Shown piece by piece: positions 6,645-12,164 of a DNA stretch of 12,164 nt. The notes beneath the pieces were generated by a model. The model did no database searches. It saw only the letters and a list, made by a program, of their open reading frames with translations, and had not been told where the DNA came from. The stretch's first letter is position 1; every line of letters starts with the position of its first letter. The position numbers and the translations under genes were made by a program. Source of the stretch: Desulfuromonadaceae bacterium (GTDB taxonomy: Bacteria; Desulfobacterota; Desulfuromonadia; Desulfuromonadales; SZUA-540). The stretch lies in assembly GCA_003250235.1 (NCBI GenBank), contig QKGY01000074.1, forward strand, positions 1-12,164. Reading direction: 5' to 3'.

Positions 6645-8522
6645 ATGACCATTGTTCTCTCAACACATCATGTCCGGCGCTCAGCCCAGGCCGTCCCCCT
6701 TGCCGCCGGATGTCTGGCCGCCTCCCTGCCCGAGTCGCTCCGCAGCACAACGCGGCTTGTCGACAGTTATCCCGAGCAGAACGACCGTCAGATCCTCGAT
6801 GCGATCCTTGCGCACAACCCGAACGTGGTCGCCTTTCCCCTCTATGCCTGGAACCGGGTTCGCCTTCAGAACCTGGCTCTCCGTCTGAAAGAAACAAAGC
6901 CCGATATCCGCTTGGTGGCGGGAGGCCCGGAGGCCACGGCGGATACTCCCGGGATTCTCGGAGGTGGCGGGTTCGACGCGGTCGTCCGGGGCGAGGGGGA
7001 AATTCCATTCCGGCATCTCATGCTGCACTGGCAGGCCGGGGGGCCGCAACCCGAAATCGAAGGCGTGGTGTTTAAAGACGCCGCCTCTTCTTCCTCGGTC
7101 CCGTCACAGGGGATGGAAACTCTCGACAGCCAGCCCTCCCCCTGGCTCGAAGGCGTCCTCGTCCCCGAGGAAGGACAGGGTGTTCTCTGGGAAATATCCC
7201 GCGGATGCCCCTTCGGCTGCGATTTCTGCTTTGATGCCCGCGGCAATCGGGGCGTTCGTCACGTTCCCATGCCACGGCTGGAAGCGGAACTCGACCTGTT
7301 CGTCCGCAAAAATGTCAGTCAGATATGGATTCTGGACTCCACCTTCAATTACCCCCCCGAAAGGGGTAAAGCCCTGCTGCGCCTTCTGACGAAAAAAGCT
7401 CCGCACATCCACTTTCACCTGGAGGCGAAAGCCGATTTCCTCGACCGTGAAACGGCGCGGCTCCTTGCGAAGCTTTCCTGCTCGGTCCAGATCGGCTTGC
7501 AGTCGGCTCGCCCCAAGGTATTGCGTCACGTCCATCGATCTCTCGACCTCGATCTGTTCAACAAAAAGATCCGTCTTCTTTCCGCCGAAGGCGTCACCTT
7601 CGGTCTTGACCTGATCTATGGGCTGCCCACCGACGATTTCTCCGGCTTCGCCAACAGTCTCAACACCGCGCTCGGTTTCGGTCCGAATCACCTCGACATC
7701 TTCCCCCTGGCCCTTCTGCCCGGAACTCCCCTGTACCGGAACCGCAAGACCCTTGACATTAGGGCCCAGGAGAGTCCTCCCTACGAAGTCCTCTCCACGA
7801 AGACCCTCGATGCTCAAGGGGTGGAGCGTTGCCGCACCCTGGCCGCGGCAACGGATCTGTTCTACAATGTCGGCCGTGCCGTGGGGTTTTTCCAGGGACT
7901 GCTGAAGGCCACCGCAGAGGACGCGGCTACATTCCTGGAAGGATTCGCCGAATGGGGACTTCGGGCAAAGAACATCTCGCGCCCCCTGTTCCTTGACGCA
8001 TCCCGCTGGAGCCCCGCGCAGGTCCTGGAACTCCAGGAAGGATACATTCGGCATCGGTTCAAGAGCCTTAAACGACAGGATCTGCTGCCCGCGGCCCTGG
8101 ACATGATGCGTTATCACTTTCACTATGCAGAAACCCTGCTCGGGGAAGAGACCCTGGCTGCCGCCGAAAGCGCCAGGATCAAGGACCCCTGGAACACCCC
8201 GTGGCGGCCGGCACCGACCATTCGGCTCGTTCCCTTTGCTTACGAAATCCTGGACCTTGTGGAGATGGGGGAGACCGACCTGGAGAGATTTGCCAGCCTG
8301 TTCCGCCCCGTGGGATCAGCGGCCTTGTTTGCCCGCAGGGGGCCTGAGGTACTCTGTGAATCGCTGGAGGAAGGTTTTTTGAAACTGCTTCAGGGGTCGG
8401 ACGGGGCGAAAACCCCGCGGGAGATTTTCTCAGGCAGCATTGCCCGCCGAGAGGGGGAGGAAATCCTCGAATTTGCCGTGAGCGAAGGGTTGCTGATCCC
8501 GGCGGCAGGCTCCGCTATTTGA
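6645..8522 (+). CDS. B12-binding-type radical SAM protein (DUF4080-like)
   Basis: Predicted radical S-adenosylmethionine enzyme of 625 aa. Residues 1-130 form a Rossmann-like cobalamin-binding-type domain (VAFPLYAWNRVRLQNLA, then AGGPEATADTPGIL and VVRGEGEIPF). It lacks the DxHxxG motif that gives base-off His ligation, as I recall for this subgroup. The radical SAM barrel (about 178-400) has the cluster motif SRGCPFGCDFC with Cys188, Cys192 and Cys195, then DSTFNYPPERGKALL, IGLQSA, LDLIYGLP and LPGTPLYR. The last ~200 residues resemble the DUF4080 tail. It begins 25 nt after the patatin stop and closes the three-gene run. Its end overlaps the convergent regulator gene by 8 nt, leaving no room for its own terminator. 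The substrate is unknown; relatives methylate or rearrange unactivated carbons. Confidence 0.93.
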   Translation: MTIVLSTHHVRRSAQAVPLAAGCLAASLPESLRSTTRLVDSYPEQNDRQILDAILAHNPNVVAFPLYAWNRVRLQNLALRLKETKPDIRLVAGGPEATADTPGILGGGGFDAVVRGEGEIPFRHLMLHWQAGGPQPEIEGVVFKDAASSSSVPSQGMETLDSQPSPWLEGVLVPEEGQGVLWEISRGCPFGCDFCFDARGNRGVRHVPMPRLEAELDLFVRKNVSQIWILDSTFNYPPERGKALLRLLTKKAPHIHFHLEAKADFLDRETARLLAKLSCSVQIGLQSARPKVLRHVHRSLDLDLFNKKIRLLSAEGVTFGLDLIYGLPTDDFSGFANSLNTALGFGPNHLDIFPLALLPGTPLYRNRKTLDIRAQESPPYEVLSTKTLDAQGVERCRTLAAATDLFYNVGRAVGFFQGLLKATAEDAATFLEGFAEWGLRAKNISRPLFLDASRWSPAQVLELQEGYIRHRFKSLKRQDLLPAALDMMRYHFHYAETLLGEETLAAAESARIKDPWNTPWRPAPTIRLVPFAYEILDLVEMGETDLERFASLFRPVGSAALFARRGPEVLCESLEEGFLKLLQGSDGAKTPREIFSGSIARREGEEILEFAVSEGLLIPAAGSAI

Positions 8523-9879
8523 GCAGCAGATCCATGAATCCCCGGTACGTCTGCCGTTTCCGCTCCGACTCCTCGTAAAGGGTCGAAGAGAAGATGGCCG
8601 TTGCCGCATGTTCGGCCATCATGGAGAAGAGCTGGAAATCCACCACCTCGAACCGCTCCTTCTGCACAAAAAGCCGATAGATGGCGAGAGCTCCCGTGGT
8701 CTGCTCATGAATCCGCAACGGAATGACGGCCAAAGGCACCAGCAGATCGTCCGATCCCTCCACCACGGACCCGTCCTGATAGTAACTCTCCCCCTGATGA
8801 ACCACCTCCTGCCACAGGCCGGAAGACGGGGAGATTGCAGGAAAACTCAGGTCGTCAAACCCTTCGCCCACTTCAAAGCGCAATTGATGCGCTCCCTTGT
8901 CAAAGGTCAGAACAGCGAATTTCTCCGCACCGACCAGATTGATGACGACTTCCTTGATGATCTGCAAGACTTCCGCCCGGTCGAGCACGGAATGAAGGCG
9001 GGTTGAAGCAACATACAGGTTGGTCAGGTTGTTGTTGATATCTTCCGTGCGGACGATCTTGTTGGCAAAGGTTTCGTTTTCCCTTTCCAGATCTTCGATC
9101 CGCTTGAGAAGCCGGATCTTTTCCTCGACTTCGGGATCCAGGGCCTTTTTACTGTCCGGTTCCGGGGGGGGAGGCGAGGACTCGGCCGGTGGCGCAACCG
9201 GCGGGACCCACTCTCCGGTATTGACCAGTTTTTCCAATTCCCGCTGCGCATGGGGTTCGGGATAGATAAAGTAGACGCCCTTGCCGGCGGAACCGCCTTC
9301 CTGAACACGCTTGACCTTGCCCTCGACATCCAGGACACGGCCGTCCGCCAGGGCCAGGGAAACCTGAACGAGAGTGCCGGGCACCAGCACCACCCGACTG
9401 CGCAGATAAACCCCATTGCGGGACAGCTTGCGGATACGGGCCTTGAGCGCTTCGCCCTCTTCCGTCAGTTTGACGCGAAGAGGAACCGGGGAAGGCGCCT
9501 CGTCGGTCCGCTTCCGGATCGACAGGTATTTCTGGACCTTGTCGAGAAAATCCTTCTTATTGACCGGTTTGGTGATGTAGTCGTCGCAGCCGGCGGAAAG
9601 ACATCGTTGAACTTCTTCCTCTTTGCCGGCGGATGTCACCATGATGACCGGGGTATCGCGCCAGCGGGCATCACTCTTCAGGTTGCGACACACCTCATCC
9701 CCATCGATGCCGGGCATATACAGATCGAGAAGAATCAGCTCGGGATCGACCTCCGTCAACCGGTGCAGCGCTTCCACACCCGACTTGGCGGTCGCCACCT
9801 CGTAGCCGCAATCCTCCAGAAAAGATTTCTCAAGACGCAGAAAAAGCTCTACGTCGTCAACCAGCATGATGGTGGCCAT
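8515..9879 (-). CDS. Response regulator: REC - PilZ-like - coiled coil - GAF
   Basis: Signal-transduction protein of 454 aa with no DNA-binding domain. The receiver domain (1-120) has the acidic pair D8/D9, phospho-acceptor D52 in LLDLYMPG, T82 and K104 in ITKPV, so phosphorylation looks possible. Residues 128-215 resemble a PilZ domain (LSRNGVYLRS around 152-161, then beta strands). The Arg-rich RxxxR element is not recognisable and the D/NxSxxG motif reads KLSRNG, so c-di-GMP binding is doubtful. A proline-rich linker (226-242) and a coiled coil (250-285) lead to a GAF domain (about 290-435). The ATG has GGGGAG 6 nt upstream. Its 3' end overlaps the radical SAM gene tail to tail by 8 nt. 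The output is probably protein-protein contact, for example with motility or pilus machinery; this is inference. Confidence 0.93.
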   Translation of the reverse strand: MATIMLVDDVELFLRLEKSFLEDCGYEVATAKSGVEALHRLTEVDPELILLDLYMPGIDGDEVCRNLKSDARWRDTPVIMVTSAGKEEEVQRCLSAGCDDYITKPVNKKDFLDKVQKYLSIRKRTDEAPSPVPLRVKLTEEGEALKARIRKLSRNGVYLRSRVVLVPGTLVQVSLALADGRVLDVEGKVKRVQEGGSAGKGVYFIYPEPHAQRELEKLVNTGEWVPPVAPPAESSPPPPEPDSKKALDPEVEEKIRLLKRIEDLERENETFANKIVRTEDINNNLTNLYVASTRLHSVLDRAEVLQIIKEVVINLVGAEKFAVLTFDKGAHQLRFEVGEGFDDLSFPAISPSSGLWQEVVHQGESYYQDGSVVEGSDDLLVPLAVIPLRIHEQTTGALAIYRLFVQKERFEVVDFQLFSMMAEHAATAIFSSTLYEESERKRQTYRGFMDLLLK

Positions 9880-9914
9880 AAAAAACTCCCCACGTCGCTA
9901 AATCTTCCACAAAG

Positions 9915-9931
9915 TACCTGAGTTACAGGTA
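9915..9931. promoter_or_regulatory. Perfect inverted repeat upstream of the REC-PilZ-GAF gene
   Basis: TACCTG AGTTA CAGGTA, 6-bp arms with a 5-bp spacer, 36 nt upstream of the start codon. A TTTACA hexamer lies close by on the minus strand (about 9940-9935), but a 17-nt spacing leads to a weak -10 (TACTTT). The site could be an operator over the promoter; it is short enough to be chance. Confidence 0.3.
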
Positions 9932-9951
9932 AATGTAAAGTCACGTCGAAA

Positions 9952-9980
9952 CAAAAAAGACCCCCTTTCGGGGGTCTTTG
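9952..9980 (-). terminator. Rho-independent terminator of the thioredoxin-fold gene
   Basis: Perfect 10-bp stem AAAGACCCCC / GGGGGTCTTT with a 4-nt loop (9956-9979). Read on the minus strand, the stem is followed by a T run (TTTTTTG). It lies 25 nt past the stop at 10005 and separates this gene from the next minus-strand gene. Confidence 0.88.
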
Positions 9981-10004
9981 GGAACGGCCATCGTCTCGTG
10001 AAAC

Positions 10005-10280
10005 TCAGGCAACCTGCTGAAGGCGATGACGATACCGGGGGCGCTCCCCGAGGATCTTCACCACTTCATCCACCTCGGGGACACGGCCGGAGACACGAAC
10101 GCTGTCATCGATAAGAAGAGCCGGCGAGACATACACGCGGTTGTCAATCATTTTGCGACGGTCTTTGAACAGGTGAACTTCCGCCTCGACCCCCATGGAA
10201 CTGAGCGCCTCGCGAACGTTCTCCAGGGCGCGTTCTCCCCGTCCTGCGCTTTCAGGTTTGCAAAGAATGTCAATTCTCAT
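10005..10280 (-). CDS. Small thioredoxin-fold protein lacking the CxxC motif
   Basis: A cytoplasmic protein of 91 aa resembling the short thioredoxin/glutaredoxin-like proteins of archaea and anaerobic bacteria (MTH895-type, 'thioredoxin family protein'). MRIDIL is the first strand, a helix runs from about 15-29, VEAEVHLF is the second strand, and VYVSPALLIDD contains the cis-proline P53 before the third strand. VSGRVPEVDEVVKIL is the usual closing element. Relatives have CxxC where this protein reads CKPES; C7 is the only cysteine, so no intramolecular disulfide can form. It may have lost redox activity or act as a monothiol or binding protein. It has its own promoter (TTGAAA-N16-TATAAT) and terminator. 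AGG lies a few nt upstream of the ATG. The gene is confident; the function is not. Confidence 0.85.
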   Translation of the reverse strand: MRIDILCKPESAGRGERALENVREALSSMGVEAEVHLFKDRRKMIDNRVYVSPALLIDDSVRVSGRVPEVDEVVKILGERPRYRHRLQQVA

Positions 10281-10346
10281 AAGGACCTGCCTTTCCGGTG
10301 ACGGGAAGATAAGGAGGAATCACCTAATCATGACTTTTTTGGTTAT

Positions 10347-10374
10347 ATTATATCCCTTGCCGTTTAATTTTCAA
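10347..10374 (-). promoter_or_regulatory. Strong sigma70-like promoter for the thioredoxin-fold gene
   Basis: On the minus strand, TTGAAA (10374-10369), a 16-nt spacer and a perfect TATAAT (10352-10347). The leader would be about 60 nt. It contains a GGTGA...TCACC pair (5-bp arms, 18-nt gap) enclosing CCTCC, which is too weak to call a structure. Confidence 0.72.
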
Positions 10375-10404
10375 GACTTAATACGTGTGCCTTATCCCCC
10401 CCTC

Positions 10405-11256
10405 CTATCGAAGAGAGGGTCCGCCGCATCCATACACGAACCGCAGGGTACGCCTCACCCGAGCGACCAGCCGGACCGGATTGACCGGCTTGGGGATAAA
10501 ATCGAAGAACCCGAGTTCCAGGAGTCTGGCTTCCTCCTCGGCCGAAGCGAGTCCGGACAGGGCAAGAACGGGAATCCTACGGGTACGCTCGTCCCCCTGC
10601 AACGCCAGAAACATTTCGTGGCCATCCATGCGCGGCATCAGCATATCGGTAAGGATCAGATGGGGCTTGTGCTCCAGCGCGGTTTGTAATCCCTCTTCTC
10701 CGTTGGTTGCCTCAAGAATGCCGAATCCCATCTTTCGCAAAGACGCTACGGTGGCCGCCCGCACCAGCTCACCGTCCTCCACGACGAGAACTGTACACTG
10801 ATCGCTTTCTCCTTCTTCCTGTTCTTTCAGATAATGCCGGTTGACCGCCTTTTCAATCTCGGCGGGGGTGGTAACCAGAGGCACAACCTGCAACCCGGTC
10901 CGAAAGACCACATTTTCCAGAACTTCCTCGGCCAGAGGATTGACCATGGCCAGGTACAGCGTCTTGTTGACCACCTTCAGGGGAAAAATCAGAGAATTGA
11001 TGGCCTGATCACTCTCGACAAGGGCCAACAGTTCCTCGGAAAAGCTGTGTCCCGCAATATTGCTCACCGTCTTGAAACCGAACTGGCGGGCAAGCACACC
11101 GGCGACGTCCCGCTGAGAAACCAGCCCCATTTCCTCAAGGACCATTCCCAGGCGTTTGCCCGTACCCCGCTGTTTTTCAAGAGCCGTCTTAAGAGTCTCT
11201 TCAGAAACGATCCCAGCCTCGACCAGAACCTCTCCGAACCGTTTTTTTCGTGTCAT
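10405..11256 (-). CDS. MshEN (GspE N-terminal type) - receiver domain regulator
   Basis: A 283-aa regulator with no DNA-binding domain. The N-terminal MshEN domain (1-145) carries two tandem 24-residue motifs of the RLGxxL...LxxxLxxQ type: residues 6-29 (RFGEVLVEAG...LEKQ) and 35-58 (RLGMVLEEMG...LARQ), followed by FGF. In MshE and GspE-like ATPases this fold binds c-di-GMP or couples the ATPase to partner proteins. A short acidic linker (145-153) leads to a REC domain (154-272) with the E160/D161 pair, phospho-acceptor D204 in LTDMLMPRMDG, S234 and K256 in IPKPV. ATG 11256 is chosen over TTG 11274: the GGAG and G-rich run at 11270-11257 precede ATG, whereas TTG has no Shine-Dalgarno. It lies between clpB and the thioredoxin-fold gene. 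It probably joins phosphorylation to c-di-GMP signalling for pili or secretion; this is inference. Confidence 0.92.
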   Translation of the reverse strand: MTRKKRFGEVLVEAGIVSEETLKTALEKQRGTGKRLGMVLEEMGLVSQRDVAGVLARQFGFKTVSNIAGHSFSEELLALVESDQAINSLIFPLKVVNKTLYLAMVNPLAEEVLENVVFRTGLQVVPLVTTPAEIEKAVNRHYLKEQEEGESDQCTVLVVEDGELVRAATVASLRKMGFGILEATNGEEGLQTALEHKPHLILTDMLMPRMDGHEMFLALQGDERTRRIPVLALSGLASAEEEARLLELGFFDFIPKPVNPVRLVARVRRTLRFVYGCGGPSLR

Positions 11257-11304
11257 CCTCCCCCCGCTCCACAAAGAAATACAGTTTTTATCTCGTCAAA
11301 AATG

Positions 11305-11321
11305 TGACAAAAACCGTGTCA
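11305..11321. promoter_or_regulatory. TGACA-N7-TGTCA inverted repeat upstream of the MshEN-REC gene
   Basis: TGACA (11305-11309) and TGTCA (11317-11321) with a 7-bp gap, about 49 nt before the start codon. On the minus strand, TTGACA, TTGTCA and TTGACG recur in 29 nt (11322-11294). TTGACA could serve as a -35 box, but no good -10 lies at 16-18 nt. It may be an operator or an activator-dependent promoter. Confidence 0.3.
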
Positions 11322-11358
11322 AGAAATCATTGAAGCAAACTAATGCAACAAGCGAACC

Positions 11359-11397
11359 AAAAAAACAGGCAAGCCTCCCAAAAGAGGGGCTTGCCTG
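11359..11397 (-). terminator. Rho-independent terminator of clpB
   Basis: Arms CAGGCAAGCC (11366-11375) and GGCTTGCCTG (11388-11397) pair perfectly over 10 bp around a 12-nt loop. On the minus strand the stem is followed by seven T (11365-11359). It lies 52 nt past the clpB stop. A 10-bp palindrome AAAGCGCTTT (11399-11408) precedes it. Confidence 0.85.
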
Positions 11398-11449
11398 TAA
11401 AGCGCTTTCCTAACCAAGGTTGCATACGACACAATTCCTGCATGCCGGG

Positions 11450-12164
11450 CTATCCGGGCTCAGGTCCGGACGATTCCCCAGCGGGTTCCGGTGGATTGAC
11501 ATGGCTCACCGTTAAATCACCATTGACGGCATCCACGGTTACAACCGCTCCTTCCCGAACATCTCCGCCGATCAGAGCTCTGCCGATACGGGTCTCCACG
11601 GCATGCTGGAGGTATCGTTTCAAGGGACGCGCCCCATACACCGGATCGTAGGCCGTGCGGGCAATCAGATCGCGGGCCGCATCGGTCATATCGAGCTCAA
11701 TGCTTCGCTCGGACAACCGATGCCGCAGCGCCTGAGTCAGAAGATCGACAATTTTCTTAATTTCCTCCAGGGTCAGGGGCTTGAACAGCACGATGTCGTC
11801 AACACGGTTGAGAAATTCGGGGCGAAATTCCCGGCGCAACTCGGCCATGACAGAGGCTCTGGCCCCTTCGCGAATCTCCCCGGCATCGGTAACCCCCTCG
11901 ATCAGGTACTGGGAACCGATGTTGGACGTCATGATAATGACGGTATTCTTGAAATCGACCGTTCGTCCTTGGGAATCGGTGACCCGTCCATCGTCGAGAA
12001 TCTGCAGCAGCACGTTGAAAACGTCATGATGCGCTTTCTCGATCTCGTCAAACAGGATGACGGAATAAGGCTTACGCCGGACCGCCTCGGTCAGCTGCCC
12101 ACCCTCCTCATACCCGACATAGCCGGGAGGAGCACCGATGAGTCGACTGACGGTATGTTTTTCC
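11450..12164 (-). CDS. clpB: ATP-dependent disaggregase ClpB, C-terminal part (5' end outside window)
   Basis: Hexameric AAA+ chaperone that, with DnaK, solubilises heat-aggregated proteins. The 237 visible residues cover most of the second ATPase domain and the C-terminal domain. In order they show the pore loop GAPPGYVGYEEGG with the threading tyrosine, Walker B VILFDEIEKAH, sensor-1 MTSNIGSQ, the arginine-finger stretch FRPEFLNRVDDIVLF, and sensor-2 VYGARPLKRYLQ. ClpB is favoured over ClpA or ClpC by this block and by the C-terminus. The protein ends in about 15 Pro/Glu/Gly-rich residues (NPPEPAGESSGPEPG) beyond the usual terminal strand. The reading frame is open to the right edge; the start and any heat-shock promoter lie outside. 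A terminator follows 52 nt downstream, so it is not expected to read strongly into the MshEN-REC gene. Confidence 0.96.
   Translation of the reverse strand, partial: EKHTVSRLIGAPPGYVGYEEGGQLTEAVRRKPYSVILFDEIEKAHHDVFNVLLQILDDGRVTDSQGRTVDFKNTVIIMTSNIGSQYLIEGVTDAGEIREGARASVMAELRREFRPEFLNRVDDIVLFKPLTLEEIKKIVDLLTQALRHRLSERSIELDMTDAARDLIARTAYDPVYGARPLKRYLQHAVETRIGRALIGGDVREGAVVTVDAVNGDLTVSHVNPPEPAGESSGPEPG

Noticed and set aside
7104..8123. 339-codon minus-strand frame opposite the radical SAM gene
   Set aside because: Antisense shadow; the plus strand holds the cluster motif and family signatures in frame throughout.
9250..9921. 223-codon plus-strand frame opposite the REC-PilZ-GAF gene
   Set aside because: Overlaps the receiver domain coding sequence and the gene's promoter region; the protein is not recognisable.
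10289..10330. Riboswitch in the thioredoxin-fold gene leader
   Set aside because: The ~60-nt leader has only a 5-bp GGTGA/TCACC pairing; too short and weak for a known riboswitch class.
10383..10404. Terminator after the MshEN-REC gene
   Set aside because: There is a G-rich run on the minus strand but no inverted repeat with a following T run, so read-through to the thioredoxin-fold gene is possible.

Overview
The window is a 12.2 kb piece of a GC-rich (roughly 58%, estimated by eye) Gram-negative chromosome. It carries tightly packed housekeeping genes next to signalling genes. The gene set suggests a deltaproteobacterium of the Desulfuromonadales/Geobacter type: a protein resembling the MXAN_5187 C-terminal family, a DUF4080-like B12-binding radical SAM protein, and response regulators fused to c-di-GMP-type receptor domains. 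That placement is inference from protein style, not from a marker gene. I saw no rRNA, tRNA, CRISPR array, insertion sequence or other clear sign of transfer. No stretch over 300 bases lacks a gene; the longest gap is about 190 bases.

Left part, minus strand (about 4835 down to 1): a well-formed sigma70-like promoter reads into glmU, glmS and a ClC-family anion transporter with a CBS tail, which runs off the left edge. glmU and glmS make UDP-N-acetylglucosamine for peptidoglycan and lipopolysaccharide. The ClC gene probably starts at a TTG codon 4 bases after the glmS stop, with its ribosome binding site inside the end of glmS. It is therefore translationally close to glmS.

Middle part, plus strand (4876 to 8522): a promoter divergent from that of glmU drives a three-gene run. 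The genes are an uncharacterised 184-residue protein, a patatin-like phospholipase, and a B12-binding-type radical SAM protein. Spacing is tight and each gene has its own Shine-Dalgarno sequence. The last gene overlaps tail to tail by 8 bases with the next minus-strand gene.

Right part, minus strand (12164 down to 8515): the C-terminal end of clpB with its terminator; an MshEN-REC regulator (c-di-GMP-type receptor domain fused to a phospho-receiver); a small thioredoxin-fold protein that has lost its CxxC, with its own strong promoter and terminator; and a REC - PilZ-like - coiled coil - GAF regulator. Two different receiver-plus-second-messenger-domain proteins within 3 kb are the most distinctive regulatory feature. 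No DNA-binding output domain is visible in either, so they probably act through proteins, for example on motility, pili or secretion. No partner kinase is in the window.
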